DNA from: Thermoplasmata archaeon
GTDB taxonomy: Archaea; Thermoplasmatota; Thermoplasmata; Lutacidiplasmatales; UBA184
Assembly: GCA_030038605.1 (NCBI GenBank)
Contig: JASHSU010000092.1
Span: forward strand, 1 to 55,283
Reading direction: 5' to 3'
Length of the DNA stretch: 55,283 bases
Shown here: positions 16,615 through 26,432 of the stretch, in pieces
Numbering within the stretch: the stretch's first letter is position 1
How the letters are laid out: every line of letters begins with the position of its first letter
The notes under the pieces: model-generated
The model's database searches: none
The model's input: the letters and a program-made list of their open reading frames with translations, nothing else
What the model was told of the DNA's origin: nothing
Position numbers and translations under genes: made by a program

Positions 16615-18180
16615 ATGGACGCGAGCAGCTTCATCGGCCCGTTCGTCCCGGAGCTGCTGCTCCTCGGTGCGGCGCTGCTCATCTTCCTGCTGGACGTCCT
16701 CGGTATCCGGCGCAACGAGACGCTCAGTACGGTCGCGGTCGCCGGGACCACGCTGGCCCTGCTCTCCGTGCTCGGCGACCTGGGGTTCGCGCCGCTGTCG
16801 GTGTTCGCGACCCTGCCCGCTAACGTCATCGACGCCGCGCCGTCGACCACCGGCCTCTACGCCTTCACCTCGCTGGGCCTCATCTTCCAGGGGATCTTCC
16901 TCCTCTCGGCCCTCCTGGTCTCGCTCGCATCGGCCAGCCGACCCTCGGGCGAGAAGGGAGCGCCGATCTTCTACGGCCTCCTCCTGCTGGCGACGGTAGG
17001 GATGTTGCTGGTCGCGGTCGCGACCGACCTCATCTTCCTGCTCCTCGCCATCGAGGTGACCAGCATCGCCACCTACCTGCTGGTCGCCTACCACCGGCGC
17101 GAGGCCCGCTCCCTCGAGGCGGCGATGAAGTTCTTCATCATCGGGGCGCTGTCGACCGTCCTCTCGTTCTACGGCGCCTCGCTGCTCTTCGGAGCGTACG
17201 GGACGACCAACCTGGTCGCCATCGGACACGCGACCGGCGCGGTTGGCTACCCGGTGCTGGTCCTACTCGGCTACGGCTTCCTGGTCGCGGGCCTCGCGTT
17301 CAAGGTCACGCTCGTGCCGTTCCACGCCTGGGCGGTCGACGTCTACGACGGCGCACCGAGCGACGTCAGCGCGTTCCTCGCCGGCGTCACGAAGAAGATC
17401 GGTCTGTTCGCCTACTTCCTCGTCTTCCTGGGCCCGGTCCTGTACCTGCGGACCGTCGGGGGCAGCTCGCCGTTCGCGGGGGGCCCGATCGACCTCGGCG
17501 GGACGCTCACGATCACGCTCGCGGTCCTGGCGGTCGTCACGATGACGGTCGGCAACCTCCTGGCCCTGCTCCAGAAGGAGATGAAGCGGATGCTCGCCTA
17601 CTCGTCCATCAGCCAGGCCGGCTACATGCTGATCGGCGTGACGATCGGCACGGCCCCGGCCATCACGGGAGCGACGATGCAGATCTTCGCCCACGTGCTC
17701 ATGAAGGGGGGAGCGTTCCTGGTGGTCGCCGGGGTCGGGGCCCTCGGCGTCGGTCCGCTCATTGACGACTGGAAGGGCCTCGGCACGCGCCGACCGCTCC
17801 TCGGCGCCGCCTTCGCGCTCATGCTCCTCTCGCTCGCCGGCGTGCCGCTCACGGTCGGGTTCGTCTCGAAGTTCGTCCTCTTCTCGGCGGCCGTGCAAGC
17901 GCAGGGGTACTACATCTGGCTCGCCGTCGCCGGTCTGCTCAACAGCGCGCTCTCCGTCTTCTACTACGCCCGGGTCCTCAAGGTGATGTTCTTTGACACC
18001 GCCCCGGCCCCCTCGACGCCGCCGGTGACGGACGCGCTACCGGCCGGGGGGCTGGGGTACGGACGCGCCATCGCCATCGGGTTCATCGCGGTCACGATCG
18101 TCGCGGTGGGCGTCTACCCCCAACCGATCCTCGGCGCCATCCAGTCGGCGGCCCAGCACTTCGTCGTCGTCGGGGCGTAG
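16615..18180 (+). CDS. nuoN: Complex I subunit NuoN (ND2)
   Basis: 521 residues, about 14 membrane helices. Signatures: LIFLLLAIEVTSIATYLLVAYHR (key Glu), FKVTLVPFHAWAVDVYDGAPSDVSAFLAGVTKKIG (helix 7-8 loop), LLQKEMKRMLAYSSISQAGYML. Last complex I gene of the operon; nuoE, nuoF and nuoG are not in the cluster. The next gene starts 6 nt downstream, so transcription probably continues into the isoprenoid genes. Confidence 0.95.
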   Translation: MDASSFIGPFVPELLLLGAALLIFLLDVLGIRRNETLSTVAVAGTTLALLSVLGDLGFAPLSVFATLPANVIDAAPSTTGLYAFTSLGLIFQGIFLLSALLVSLASASRPSGEKGAPIFYGLLLLATVGMLLVAVATDLIFLLLAIEVTSIATYLLVAYHRREARSLEAAMKFFIIGALSTVLSFYGASLLFGAYGTTNLVAIGHATGAVGYPVLVLLGYGFLVAGLAFKVTLVPFHAWAVDVYDGAPSDVSAFLAGVTKKIGLFAYFLVFLGPVLYLRTVGGSSPFAGGPIDLGGTLTITLAVLAVVTMTVGNLLALLQKEMKRMLAYSSISQAGYMLIGVTIGTAPAITGATMQIFAHVLMKGGAFLVVAGVGALGVGPLIDDWKGLGTRRPLLGAAFALMLLSLAGVPLTVGFVSKFVLFSAAVQAQGYYIWLAVAGLLNSALSVFYYARVLKVMFFDTAPAPSTPPVTDALPAGGLGYGRAIAIGFIAVTIVAVGVYPQPILGAIQSAAQHFVVVGA

Positions 18181-18186
18181 GCGCCG

Positions 18187-19287
18187 ATGGAGCGGTACGA
18201 CGTCGTGGTCGTCGGGGCCGGCCCCGCCGGGTCGCTGGCCGCCCGTCGCGCCGCCGAGGGAGGTGCCCGGACCCTGCTCGTCGACCACCGGCCCGAGCTC
18301 GGTCACCCGGTCCAGTGCGGGGAGTTCGTCCCCGCGCCGGAGGAGCTGGCTGACCTGTTCGACTGCTCGGATCTCATCCGCTCGGCGTTCGACATCCCAC
18401 CGGCCACAGTCCTTCGGAGCACGGAGTGGATGGCCTGTGTCTCGCCGTACGGTCACCGGTTCCGTTTCCCCCTGCGGGGGGCGACGGTATCGCGACGGGC
18501 GTTCGACAAGGCCCTCGCCTACCGCGCGGAGGGCGCGGGCGTGGAACTTCGGTACCCGGTCGGGGTCACCGGCGTCCACGGGGACGAGGTTCGCTTGGCC
18601 CACGGGTCGGGCGTCCGCGCGCAGGTCGTCATCGGCGCGGACGGACCGACATCGACGGTGGCTCGGTCCGTGGGCGTCCAGCCGACCCGTACGATGTTCC
18701 GGATGATCACCGCCACCGTCGACGCGCCGCTCGGGGACGAGATTGACCTGTTCTTCGGCCGGGACGCCCCCGGGGGGTACGGTTGGGCGTTCCCTCGGGC
18801 ACACGACGTCAACGTCGGCTTGGGGGTGCCGGATGTCCCACCGGGCACCACGCTCCCCCGTCTGCTCGAACGGCTCGCCCGGCGGTATGGCTGGGGACCG
18901 CCCCGCGACCCGACCCGCTGGTGGGTACCGGTCGGGCCGCCCCCCGACTCCCTCGTCCGCGACCGAGTCCTCCTCTGCGGGGACGCCGCCAACCTGGTCA
19001 TGGCGACCAACGGGGGCGGCATCCCGACGGCGATGCTGAGCGGCTGGCTCGCCGGCCAAGCGGCCGCCGACCACGTCCGGTCCGGGACGGCGCTGACGGC
19101 CTACGACGAGGCCTGGCGGACGTCGCTGTTCGCGCCGCTCGACCGAGCCGCCCGTATCTGGCGCTGGGGGGACCGTTTCGCCCGGTACGACCCCCTCCTG
19201 GCGCTGGGCATGCGCTATATCGGGAGCGCCGGTCTCGACGCCATGATGCGGCTGCGCTGGCCGGCCCGGCTGGGGAGGGGTTCGTGA
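18187..19287 (+). CDS. Geranylgeranyl reductase family flavoprotein
   Basis: 366 residues. N-terminal FAD Rossmann motif YDVVVVGAGPAGSLAARRAAEGGARTLLVD, followed by the family-typical PVQCGEFVP segment; second FAD motif near RVLLCGDAANLVMATNGGGIPTAMLSGWLAGQAA. Members reduce isoprenoid double bonds in archaeal lipids (digeranylgeranyl-glycerophospholipid) or in menaquinone side chains. Being 6 nt behind nuoN and overlapping a polyprenyl synthase gene by 4 nt, quinone tail saturation is attractive, but archaeal lipid saturation is equally possible. Confidence 0.88.
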   Translation: MERYDVVVVGAGPAGSLAARRAAEGGARTLLVDHRPELGHPVQCGEFVPAPEELADLFDCSDLIRSAFDIPPATVLRSTEWMACVSPYGHRFRFPLRGATVSRRAFDKALAYRAEGAGVELRYPVGVTGVHGDEVRLAHGSGVRAQVVIGADGPTSTVARSVGVQPTRTMFRMITATVDAPLGDEIDLFFGRDAPGGYGWAFPRAHDVNVGLGVPDVPPGTTLPRLLERLARRYGWGPPRDPTRWWVPVGPPPDSLVRDRVLLCGDAANLVMATNGGGIPTAMLSGWLAGQAAADHVRSGTALTAYDEAWRTSLFAPLDRAARIWRWGDRFARYDPLLALGMRYIGSAGLDAMMRLRWPARLGRGS

Positions 19288-20342
19288 CGACCCCCGCGTC
19301 GGTCCCGGAGTCGGTCGACCCGTCCCTGGAAGCGATCGTCTCGACGACGTTCGGGGCCGAGGCCGCGACCCAGTTCGCCGAGCTGCTGCCGGTGCTCGTC
19401 CGCGACATGGCGGACATCGACTGGCGCGTCGCCGAGGTCCTCGGCTCCACCTACGCGCAGTTGACCGAGGCCGCGCGCTACGCCTGCGCGACCGGTGGCA
19501 AGCGCGTCCGTCCGCTCCTCATGGCCGCGGCCTACCGGTCGCTCGGGGCCAGCAGCACGCAGGCGATCCAGTCGCTGGCCGCCGCCTTCCAGCTGATCCA
19601 CACCGCGACGCTCGTCCACGACGACGTCATCGACCACGCGGAGACGCGACGCGGCCGCCCGTCGATGCCCCGGGCGTTCGGCGTGCCCTTGGCGATCGTC
19701 TCGGGCGACTACCTGTTCGTTCGCGCGTTCGAGCTCGCCTCGGAGTACCCCCGCTCGATCATCATGCGGTGCGGCGAAGCCTGTGCGGACCTGGTCGAGG
19801 GCGAGGTCCTCCAGGAATCGTCCCGGTTCGACCTCTCGTCGGGACGCGACCACTACCTGCGGATCATCGAGCGGAAGACGGCCGCCATCATCGCCGCGGC
19901 CCTCGCCTCGGTCGGTGAGATCGCGGGGACGACGCCGGCCTATGTCGAGGCGATGCAGGGGTACGGACGGGCGCTCGGCATCGCCTTCCAGATGCGCGAC
20001 GACCTGCTCGACGTGGTCGGAGACCCGGACCTGCTCGGCAAGCCGCTCTACTCCGACCTGCGGGAGGGGAACCCTACCCTCGTCTCGCTCGAAACCTACG
20101 CCCGGCTCGACCCGCATCACCAGGCCGAATTCGAGCGGCTGTTCCAATTGCGCCGGAAGCGGACGAAGCATCTGCTCCGACTGCGGGAGCTCACGTTGAT
20201 GACCGACGCGCCGGCGACGGTCGCCCGCGACGCCTCCGACTGGGCCGACCGGGCCGTCCGCCACCTGGAGCCGGTACCCGCGGGACCGTACCGGACCCTG
20301 CTGGAGCGGCTGGCGCATGGGGCCGCGGAACGCCGGTTCTAG
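19284..20342 (+). CDS. trans-Isoprenyl diphosphate synthase (GGPP/polyprenyl synthase type)
   Basis: 352 residues from GTG 19284, overlapping the preceding stop as GTGA; the track's start at 18783 is a shadow. Both Asp-rich motifs are present: HDDVIDHAETRRGRPSM (first, DDxxD) and FQMRDDLLDVVGDP (second), with GGKRVRPLL at the N-terminus. It condenses IPP with allylic diphosphates for archaeal lipids or the quinone side chain. Chain length cannot be judged safely. Position behind complex I and a prenyl reductase suggests a quinone or lipid role. Confidence 0.93.
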   Translation: MTTPASVPESVDPSLEAIVSTTFGAEAATQFAELLPVLVRDMADIDWRVAEVLGSTYAQLTEAARYACATGGKRVRPLLMAAAYRSLGASSTQAIQSLAAAFQLIHTATLVHDDVIDHAETRRGRPSMPRAFGVPLAIVSGDYLFVRAFELASEYPRSIIMRCGEACADLVEGEVLQESSRFDLSSGRDHYLRIIERKTAAIIAAALASVGEIAGTTPAYVEAMQGYGRALGIAFQMRDDLLDVVGDPDLLGKPLYSDLREGNPTLVSLETYARLDPHHQAEFERLFQLRRKRTKHLLRLRELTLMTDAPATVARDASDWADRAVRHLEPVPAGPYRTLLERLAHGAAERRF

Positions 20343-20405
20343 TGCGCGCCCGCTGCATCGAAAGCTACAAGCCATCGGGCCGGAGTTCACGGGAGGCGGA
20401 GACCC

Positions 20406-20855
20406 ATGGGCGGTTCGCCGGCGTCGGACGCAAACGCCACGTCGGTGACGTTCGACCGGCTGCCCCCGTCCTGGGCGCCGACGACGGCCGTCCCCCGCCT
20501 TCCCATCGGCGTGGCGGTCGTCTCGGTCCTCATCGCTCTGGCCGGCCTCATCATGGTCCTGGGCGGTCTCCTGTTCCTCCTCGGCGAGGTCGGGAGCACC
20601 GTCATCCCCTCGGCGCTCGACCTGTTCCCGTCCATCGACCTGCTGGGGGCGGCGATCCTGGTCGTCCTCGGCGTCGCGCTCCTGATCATCGCGACGTCGC
20701 TCTGGCGTCAGGAGACTTGGGCGCTCTGGACGACGCTCCTCATCGTCTTCGGCACGACGGTCTACCTGTTCTTCACCGGGTCGATCACGGTGCTGTTCGT
20801 CCTGCTGGTCGTGCTGTTCGTGTACCTGCTCTCGGTCCGCCGGTACTTCTATTGA
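20406..20855 (+). CDS. Small integral membrane protein, unknown function
   Basis: 149 residues with an N-terminal polar stretch (about 30 residues) and four hydrophobic helices: VAVVSVLIALAGLIMVLGGLLFLLG, LLGAAILVVLGVALLIIATSLW, ALWTTLLIVFGTTVYLFF, SITVLFVLLVVLFVYLLS. No family recognised; the layout resembles small DUF-type four-helix membrane proteins common in archaea. A 63-nt gap from the synthase gene holds AAAGCTACAAG, at best a weak promoter. It overlaps the next gene as TTGA, implying translational coupling. Confidence 0.7.
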   Translation: MGGSPASDANATSVTFDRLPPSWAPTTAVPRLPIGVAVVSVLIALAGLIMVLGGLLFLLGEVGSTVIPSALDLFPSIDLLGAAILVVLGVALLIIATSLWRQETWALWTTLLIVFGTTVYLFFTGSITVLFVLLVVLFVYLLSVRRYFY

Positions 20856-21694
20856 CGCACGTCCTGCTGGGCGAGCTGGCGCCGGTGCCGGCCCAGCCCG
20901 ACGCGAACCTGGACCGGTTGGACGCGGTGCTGGCGGCGCATCGGTCCGAGCTGGCCGTCTTCCCGGAACTGTTCCTGTCCGGCTACCGGGTGGGGGACCG
21001 GTTCCACCATCTGGCGCTCACGCCCGGCAATGCCCGGTGGGACCGTCTCCTCACCCTCGCGAAGGAGCATCGAACGTCGCTCGTGGTCGGCGCGCCGACC
21101 CGGTCGTCCGAGCGCCGGGGGGAGCTCCAGAACGTCGTCCTCCTGGTGCGCCCCGACGGGACGGTCGGGATCCAGGTCAAGCGGTACCTTCCGACGTTCG
21201 GGCCGTTCGAGGAGGGCGTCCCGTTCACGCCGTCCGACACGAGCCGGGCCCTGCCGTGGGGGGCACAGTCGGTCGGACTGGCGATCTGCTACGACACGTT
21301 CTTTCCCGAGGTGTTCCGCGCGCTCGCCCTGGACGGCGCGGAACTCCTGGTCGTGGTCTCGGCGTCCCCGGTGACCAGCGGGGCGCTGTTCGCCAAGCTC
21401 CTCCCCGCGCGGGCGGTCGAGAACGGCGTGCCCGTCGTCTACGTGAACCGCGTCGGGGTCGAGGACGGCATCGTCTTCGGGGGCGGGAGCGGCGCGTGGG
21501 ATGCCCGCGGTGAGCCGATCGCGGCGACTCCGCTGACCCTCCCGGGTCTGCGCGCGGACGAGCGGCTCCTTTCGGTGGATGTGGACTTCTCGGAGGCCGC
21601 GCGCTGGCGTCCGTTCCGCCCGGTCCTGCGGGACGTCGCGACCCGGCCCGGCTCGACGGCGGAGCACCTTTCCGCTCTAACACGGGACTTATAG
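20852..21694 (+). CDS. Nitrilase-superfamily carbon-nitrogen hydrolase
   Basis: 280 residues from TTG 20852, which overlaps the preceding stop as TTGA; the track's longer ORF is not supported. The Glu-Lys-Cys triad is visible: FPELFLSGY (Glu39), [10 protein letters not shown] (Lys110), [11 protein letters not shown] (Cys146). Family members hydrolyse amides or nitriles (omega-amidase, amidase, NAD synthetase glutaminase domain); as a free-standing domain this is likely an amidase. The substrate is not predictable here. Confidence 0.88.
   Translation: MTHVLLGELAPVPAQPDANLDRLDAVLAAHRSELAVFPELFLSGYRVGDRFHHLALTPGNARWDRLLTLAKEHRTSLVVGAPTRSSERRGELQNVVLLVRPDGTVGIQVKRYLPTFGPFEEGVPFTPSDTSRALPWGAQSVGLAICYDTFFPEVFRALALDGAELLVVVSASPVTSGALFAKLLPARAVENGVPVVYVNRVGVEDGIVFGGGSGAWDARGEPIAATPLTLPGLRADERLLSVDVDFSEAARWRPFRPVLRDVATRPGSTAEHLSALTRDL
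21688..21694 (+). promoter_or_regulatory. TATA box of the topoisomerase VI operon
   Basis: CTTATAG, about 30 nt before ATG 21721, overlapping the last codons of the nitrilase gene. Predicts a leader of only a few nucleotides. Confidence 0.5.
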
Positions 21695-21720
21695 CGGTCG
21701 GAGCGGGCTGGCCCTCGCCG

Positions 21721-23742
21721 ATGGCCCCGCCCCCGACGATCGCGCAGCAGCTCGCGTCCAAGCAACGGGAGATCTCGGTCGCGGAGTTTTTCGAGCGGAA
21801 CCGGCAGATCCTCGGGTTCGACAACCCGCAGCGGTCGCTGCTCACGACCGTCAAGGAAGCCGCGGACAACGGGCTCGATGCCTGCGAGGAGGCGGGGATC
21901 CTACCCGAGATCCTGGTCGAGATCGCCAAGGAGGGGGACGACCGCGTCCGGGTCGCCGTCACGGACAACGGACCCGGTATTCTCCGCAAGGAGATCCCGA
22001 ACGTCTTCGCCCGGCTGCTCTACGGTTCCCGGTTCCACTCCAACCGGCAGGCCCGGGGACAGCAAGGGATCGGCATCAGCGCCGCGGTACTGTACGCCAA
22101 CCTGACGACGGCCCGGCCCGCGAAGATCACCTCGAAGGTCGAGGAAGAAGAGGCGGCGCACGTCCTCGAACTGTTCATCGATACCCAGAAGAACCAGCCC
22201 CGGGTCGCGACCGAGGACGTGGTCCTCTGGGACCGACCCCACGGGACCCGGATCGAGCTCGTGTTGAAGGCCCGGTACATCCGGGGCCGTCAATCGCCCT
22301 ACGAATACCTCCGGGGCACGGCGATCGTCAACCCGCATGCGCGGATCGTCCTCGTCGAACCGGACGGGACCCGCGTCACGTTCGAACGCGCGACCGAGGA
22401 GCGGCCCCCGATCGCGAAGGAGACGCTCCCGCACCCGTACGGACTCGAACTCGGCGAGCTCGGCTACCATCTCAAGGCGACGAAGAAACCGACCTGCACC
22501 GAGTTCCTGACCAAGGACCTGCAGGGGGTTTCGTCCCGGGCCGCCAAGGAGGTCCTCGCCGCCGCCGGCCTCAAGGCGTCCACCGCGCCCGGCTCCGTCC
22601 AGGGCGAAGACCAGGAGCGGTTGCTGACCGCCCTCCGCGCGGCGTCGCTCGTCGCCCCGTCCGCCGAGGGACTCTCGCCCATCGGCGCGATGCTCATCAA
22701 ACGCGGGCTCAAGAACGTCCTCGGCGACGTCCGGCCCGACTTCTTCGCTCCGCCCGTGAGCCGCCCGCCCAAGGTGCGGGGCGGCTACCCGTTCATGGTC
22801 GAGGTCGGGTTGGTCTACGGCGGTGGCCTGCCGGCCGATCAGCCCGTCCAGATCCTGCGCTTCGCCAACCGAGTGCCCCTCCTGTTCCAGCAGGGAGCGT
22901 GCGCCATCACGAACGCGATCTCCAACCTGGACTGGCGGCGTTACGGCCTGGACCAGAAGGGAGGTTCGGGGCTGCCGGCCGGGCCCGCCCTCATCCTCGT
23001 CCACGTCGCGTCCACCAAGATCCCGTTCACCAGCGAAGCGAAGGAGGCGATCGCCGAGGACCCCGAGGTCGACCGGGAGTTGACCCTCGCGCTCCAGGTG
23101 GCCGCCCGGCACCTGCGGACCCATCTGTCGCGTCGCAACCGGCGCGATCTGGCGAGCGAAAAGTTCGCGATCATCCTCAAGATCCTGCCCAAGCTCGCCG
23201 AGAAGACGAGCGGGCTGGTCGGCAAACCGCCGCCCGACTTGACGCCGGTCATCACCCGGATCATGGATGTCGTCAACATCGAGTCGGGGGTCACGTCCGC
23301 CGCGGACGGCGTCCACGTCCCCGTGGACATCACCAACTACACGCCCCGAGCTCGCGTCCTGGAGCTGTTCGTCGAGTTGCCCCCGGAAGCGCTCGGAGGG
23401 GCGACGTTCGCTCCGGCCCCGGACGGGACGGACCCTCACCTCGGGCGCGCGTGGTGGACGCTCCCGAAGCTGACGCCGAGCGGGAAGACCCACCTGGAGC
23501 TCACGTTCCCTCCCAAGACGGACGTGGAGTCCAACGACCTCGACTGGTACGTCGCGGGGATCGACGAAGCTCACCTGCTGGGGGCCGACCCGCTCCCCGG
23601 GGACTGGGACGTCCGCCTGCCCCGGACGATCGTGGAGGCGGCCGAAGCGGCCGCCGCCGAGGGGGCCGCGAACGGCGGAGGCGAGGAGGAGGTGGATTAC
23701 GATGCCGCGGAGTCGGGCGAAAGCAGCGCCGAAGACGACTGA
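21721..23742 (+). CDS. top6B: DNA topoisomerase VI subunit B
   Basis: 673 residues. GHKL ATPase motifs are clear: [17 protein letters not shown] (N-box), [10 protein letters not shown] (G1), [22 protein letters not shown] (G2), then an H2TH-like region near residues 230-300 and the transducer domain. About 130 C-terminal residues beyond the transducer ([18 protein letters not shown] onwards) resemble the Ig-like domain of some archaeal Top6B, ending in a very acidic tail ([22 protein letters not shown]). With Top6A it forms the A2B2 type IIB enzyme that relaxes and decatenates DNA. It overlaps top6A by 41 nt. Confidence 0.96.
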   Translation: MAPPPTIAQQLASKQREISVAEFFERNRQILGFDNPQRSLLTTVKEAADNGLDACEEAGILPEILVEIAKEGDDRVRVAVTDNGPGILRKEIPNVFARLLYGSRFHSNRQARGQQGIGISAAVLYANLTTARPAKITSKVEEEEAAHVLELFIDTQKNQPRVATEDVVLWDRPHGTRIELVLKARYIRGRQSPYEYLRGTAIVNPHARIVLVEPDGTRVTFERATEERPPIAKETLPHPYGLELGELGYHLKATKKPTCTEFLTKDLQGVSSRAAKEVLAAAGLKASTAPGSVQGEDQERLLTALRAASLVAPSAEGLSPIGAMLIKRGLKNVLGDVRPDFFAPPVSRPPKVRGGYPFMVEVGLVYGGGLPADQPVQILRFANRVPLLFQQGACAITNAISNLDWRRYGLDQKGGSGLPAGPALILVHVASTKIPFTSEAKEAIAEDPEVDRELTLALQVAARHLRTHLSRRNRRDLASEKFAIILKILPKLAEKTSGLVGKPPPDLTPVITRIMDVVNIESGVTSAADGVHVPVDITNYTPRARVLELFVELPPEALGGATFAPAPDGTDPHLGRAWWTLPKLTPSGKTHLELTFPPKTDVESNDLDWYVAGIDEAHLLGADPLPGDWDVRLPRTIVEAAEAAAAEGAANGGGEEEVDYDAAESGESSAEDD

Positions 23743-24841
23743 GGAGGACGAACCGAAGATCCGGGCGGATGCGCTCACGCCCACCCTGGACCTGGCCCGT
23801 CAGATCTACGAGCAGCTGGACCACGGCGAGATCCCCCGGATGCGGCTTCCGCTCCGGACGAAGCAGAACCTCGCGTTCCAGGCCCGGGAGGGGGTCTGGA
23901 AGCTGGGCCGCCAGATGGGCACCCGCAGCGCCCGGAAGCTGGACGGGGCGCTGATGCTGCTCCGGACGTTCTACCTCGTGGATTTCATCAACGAGATGGC
24001 TCGCGACAAGAAGACCTCGACGCTGCGGGAACTCTACTACATCAGCGAAGCCTGGCAGGAGGCGAAGTTCCACAGCGAGGACGAGTCCAACCTCCTCATC
24101 GAGGACCTGGAGGTCCTCTGCGAGCGCCTTCGCGAGGACTTTCGGCTCCATCCCGAGGAGAACGGCGCCTCCGTCATCGGCGACCTCACGCTCAAGGAGC
24201 GGAACCGCAAGGGCATCGTGAAGACGATCAACTGCCGGGACGACGTCGGGGACGGTGGCTACTCGCTGCCGTTCAACGTCGAGAAGGAGAAGATCCAGCT
24301 CGTCAAGACCAGCGCGAAGTTCGTCATCGCCATCGAATGCGGTGGCATGGTCGACCGGCTCGCCGAGAACGGGTTCGACGAGCAGTACGACGCGATCCTC
24401 ATCCACCTGAAGGGCCAGCCGGCCCGCTCGACCCGTCGGTTCCTGCGACGCGTCACGGAGGAGCTCAAGCTGCCCGTGGTCGTCTTCACGGACGGCGACC
24501 CCTGGTCGTTCCGCATCTACGCGAGCGTCGCCTACGGAGCGATCAAGACGGCCCACATCTCCTCGTATCTGGCGACCCCCGCCGCCGAGTTCCTCGGCGT
24601 CACCGCCTCCGACATCGAGAACTACGACCTGCCCTCGGACCACTTGTCCGACCAGGACGTCCGGGCGCTCCAGGCCGAGCTCACCGACCCCCGGTTCGGC
24701 ACGCCCGAATGGCGGGCCGAGATCGAGCTGATGCTCAAGAACGGCAAGAAGGCCGAGCAGCAGTCGCTCGCGAAGTACGGACTCAACTACGTGACGGAGC
24801 ACTACCTGCCGGAAAAGCTCACCGAGATGGGCGTGCTCTAG
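23702..24841 (+). CDS. top6A: DNA topoisomerase VI subunit A (Spo11-like)
   Basis: 379 residues. The winged-helix 5Y-CAP domain contains [14 protein letters not shown], whose Tyr112/113 pair holds the catalytic tyrosine. The Toprim domain follows, with [14 protein letters not shown] (metal Glu) and [15 protein letters not shown] (DxD). The first 20 residues are basic then acidic. ATG 23702 lies inside top6B, a 41-nt overlap that should couple synthesis. The stop overlaps the convergent cysS stop region by 4 nt. Confidence 0.96.
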   Translation: MPRSRAKAAPKTTEEDEPKIRADALTPTLDLARQIYEQLDHGEIPRMRLPLRTKQNLAFQAREGVWKLGRQMGTRSARKLDGALMLLRTFYLVDFINEMARDKKTSTLRELYYISEAWQEAKFHSEDESNLLIEDLEVLCERLREDFRLHPEENGASVIGDLTLKERNRKGIVKTINCRDDVGDGGYSLPFNVEKEKIQLVKTSAKFVIAIECGGMVDRLAENGFDEQYDAILIHLKGQPARSTRRFLRRVTEELKLPVVVFTDGDPWSFRIYASVAYGAIKTAHISSYLATPAAEFLGVTASDIENYDLPSDHLSDQDVRALQAELTDPRFGTPEWRAEIELMLKNGKKAEQQSLAKYGLNYVTEHYLPEKLTEMGVL

Positions 24842-26067
24842 GACGCCGCGTCAGCGAAGGCGAGGCCCGTCCGCCGCTCGATATCCTGGATGGCGGCCCG
24901 GGCCGCTTTCCGGTCTCCCGTCGGGACGTGACCGGACGGGTCGGCGTCGATCTGGGCGGCGAACGCCCGGAGATGGTCGAACACCCGGTCGGTGGCGAGG
25001 TCCGCGGCCAGGTCCCGACGGACGGCGGCGGCCACCTCGACGGCGCGCAGCGCCCCGATGTGGCCCCCGACGCCCGGCCGGAGCCAGAACCGCACCGTGC
25101 GACGGATGCGGCGCCACTCGGCGGCGGCCCGATGCAACCCGGTCGAGCTCCAGTCGAACCGCTCCGTCGTGGGCGCGGAGAGCAGGTACCAGCGCAGGGC
25201 GTCCGGACCGACCTCGCGGAGCGCCGTCCGCAACGGAACGAGGTTCCCTCGGGACTTCGACATCTTGGACCCGGCCCACAGGACGAGGGCGGGATGTACG
25301 AACAGGCGGGCGAACGGTTTACGGTCGAGGGCGAGCGCGACCTCGTTCTCCGCGTAGTGGTGCGGGAAGATGAGATCCCGACCGCCTCCGTGGACGTCGA
25401 CCGGCATGCCGATGAGCTGGTGGGCCATCGCGTAGCACTCCAGGTGCCAGCCCGGGGTGCCCCGGCCCCACGGTCCTTCCCAGGAGGGGCGGGGCGGCTC
25501 CTGCAATTTCCAGACCAGGAACTCGCCCGCGGACTGCTCGTCGACCGGGAACGGATGCCCCGGCTCGTCGACCGCGTGGGCTGCCAGTTCGGCGCCGGTG
25601 GGGAAGTTCACGCCCGCCGGTCGTCGGGGCGGTGTGTAGAGCCACTCGTCCCCCTGGCGATGCACCCTACCGGTCCGGGCAAGTTTGCGGGCAACTTCCG
25701 TCATCTGCGGGACGTAGTCGGAGGCCCGGGGGCGGAAGCGCGGAGAGAGGATCCGTAACGTCCGCAGGTCCCGGAGGAAGCTCGCCTCCTCCCGCATCGC
25801 GAGCGTGCGCCATGTCAGGCCGAGCTCCGCGGCTCGGGCATCGATCTTGTCCTCGAAGTTGGTGACGTTCATCACGTGGAGGACGGGCACGCCCTCCGCC
25901 TCGAGCTGCCGTCGGATGAGGTCGAAGACGAGGTAGGTCCGGGCGTGGCCCACGTGCGCCCCGTCGTAAACGGTCGGGCCGCAGACGTAGAGACCGACCG
26001 GCCGCGCGGGACGGTGCGTCACGGGTCGCACGCGACCCGAGAGAGTGTCCCGGAGGAGCAGCTCCAT
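24838..26067 (-). CDS. cysS: Cysteinyl-tRNA synthetase with short C-terminus
   Basis: 409 residues from ATG 26067 (MELLLRDTLSG); the track's 26136 start adds an unsupported basic leader. Class I signatures: LYVCGPTVYDGAHVGHARTY (zinc Cys29 and HIGH motif HVGH), WHLECYAMA and HHYAENEVAL (remaining zinc ligands), SKMSKSRGN (KMSKS). The C-terminal anticodon-binding part is about 50 residues shorter than in bacterial enzymes of about 460. The length resembles MshC ligases, but the GPTVYD core is that of CysRS. A minus-strand AGCTAATGC about 30 nt upstream is a possible TATA box. Confidence 0.93.
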   Translation of the reverse strand: MELLLRDTLSGRVRPVTHRPARPVGLYVCGPTVYDGAHVGHARTYLVFDLIRRQLEAEGVPVLHVMNVTNFEDKIDARAAELGLTWRTLAMREEASFLRDLRTLRILSPRFRPRASDYVPQMTEVARKLARTGRVHRQGDEWLYTPPRRPAGVNFPTGAELAAHAVDEPGHPFPVDEQSAGEFLVWKLQEPPRPSWEGPWGRGTPGWHLECYAMAHQLIGMPVDVHGGGRDLIFPHHYAENEVALALDRKPFARLFVHPALVLWAGSKMSKSRGNLVPLRTALREVGPDALRWYLLSAPTTERFDWSSTGLHRAAAEWRRIRRTVRFWLRPGVGGHIGALRAVEVAAAVRRDLAADLATDRVFDHLRAFAAQIDADPSGHVPTGDRKAARAAIQDIERRTGLAFADAAS

Positions 26068-26175
26068 CCCGGCTCCGTGGCGCCGCCGAAGGGCATTAGC
26101 TCTTTGCCGACCGGCGGTCGTCGCGCGAACGCACAACGCTCAAGTGGGCCTCGGCGTCTCCTCCCGCGAAACCGG

Positions 26176-26412
26176 ATGGAGATCGTCTACCTCCTGGTGG
26201 TCACCGAGGTCGGCAAGCTGGACGAGGTGGCCCGTCGCCTGCGGGGCATCCCCGAGGTCGCCGAGGTCCAGGCCGTGACCGGCCCGTTCGACCTGATCGT
26301 CAAGGTCGAGGCACCGCACATCAACGCCGCCCTCGACACCGTCGTCCACAAGATCCGCCGGGTTCCGGGCATCAAGTCGACCGAGACCCTCGTCACCGTC
26401 GCCACGAGTTAG
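26176..26412 (+). CDS. Stand-alone RAM (AsnC/Lrp ligand-binding) domain protein
   Basis: 78 residues from ATG 26176; the track's longer ORF includes antisense cysS sequence. The whole protein fits the AsnC_trans_reg fold: MEIVYLLVVTEVGKLDEVARRL, IPEVAEVQAVTGPFDLIVKVEA, then VVHKIRRVPGIKSTETLVTV, with no helix-turn-helix. Such stand-alone RAM proteins form rings that bind amino acids or modulate Lrp-family partners. Divergent from cysS (109-nt gap). Its target is unknown. Confidence 0.88.
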   Translation: MEIVYLLVVTEVGKLDEVARRLRGIPEVAEVQAVTGPFDLIVKVEAPHINAALDTVVHKIRRVPGIKSTETLVTVATS

Positions 26413-26432
26413 CTGAGGGACCCTCCATTCGA

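Noticed and set aside
15112-17229. Minus-strand ORF of 705 codons opposite nuoM/nuoN
   Set aside because: Composition is almost all Asp/Glu/Arg/Gln/Gly, the antisense signature of GC-rich membrane-protein genes; no promoter, no motif, and the plus strand encodes clear NuoM/NuoN.
7774-18180. Interpretation as a hydrogenase (Ech/Mbh type) rather than complex I
   Set aside because: NuoD lacks the terminal nickel-binding CxxC motifs and keeps the quinone-site GPQHP loop, and a full set of NuoA/H/J/K/L/M/N is present.
21901-23784. Minus-strand ORF of 627 codons opposite top6B
   Set aside because: Antisense shadow caused by high GC at third positions; top6B on the plus strand has all family motifs.
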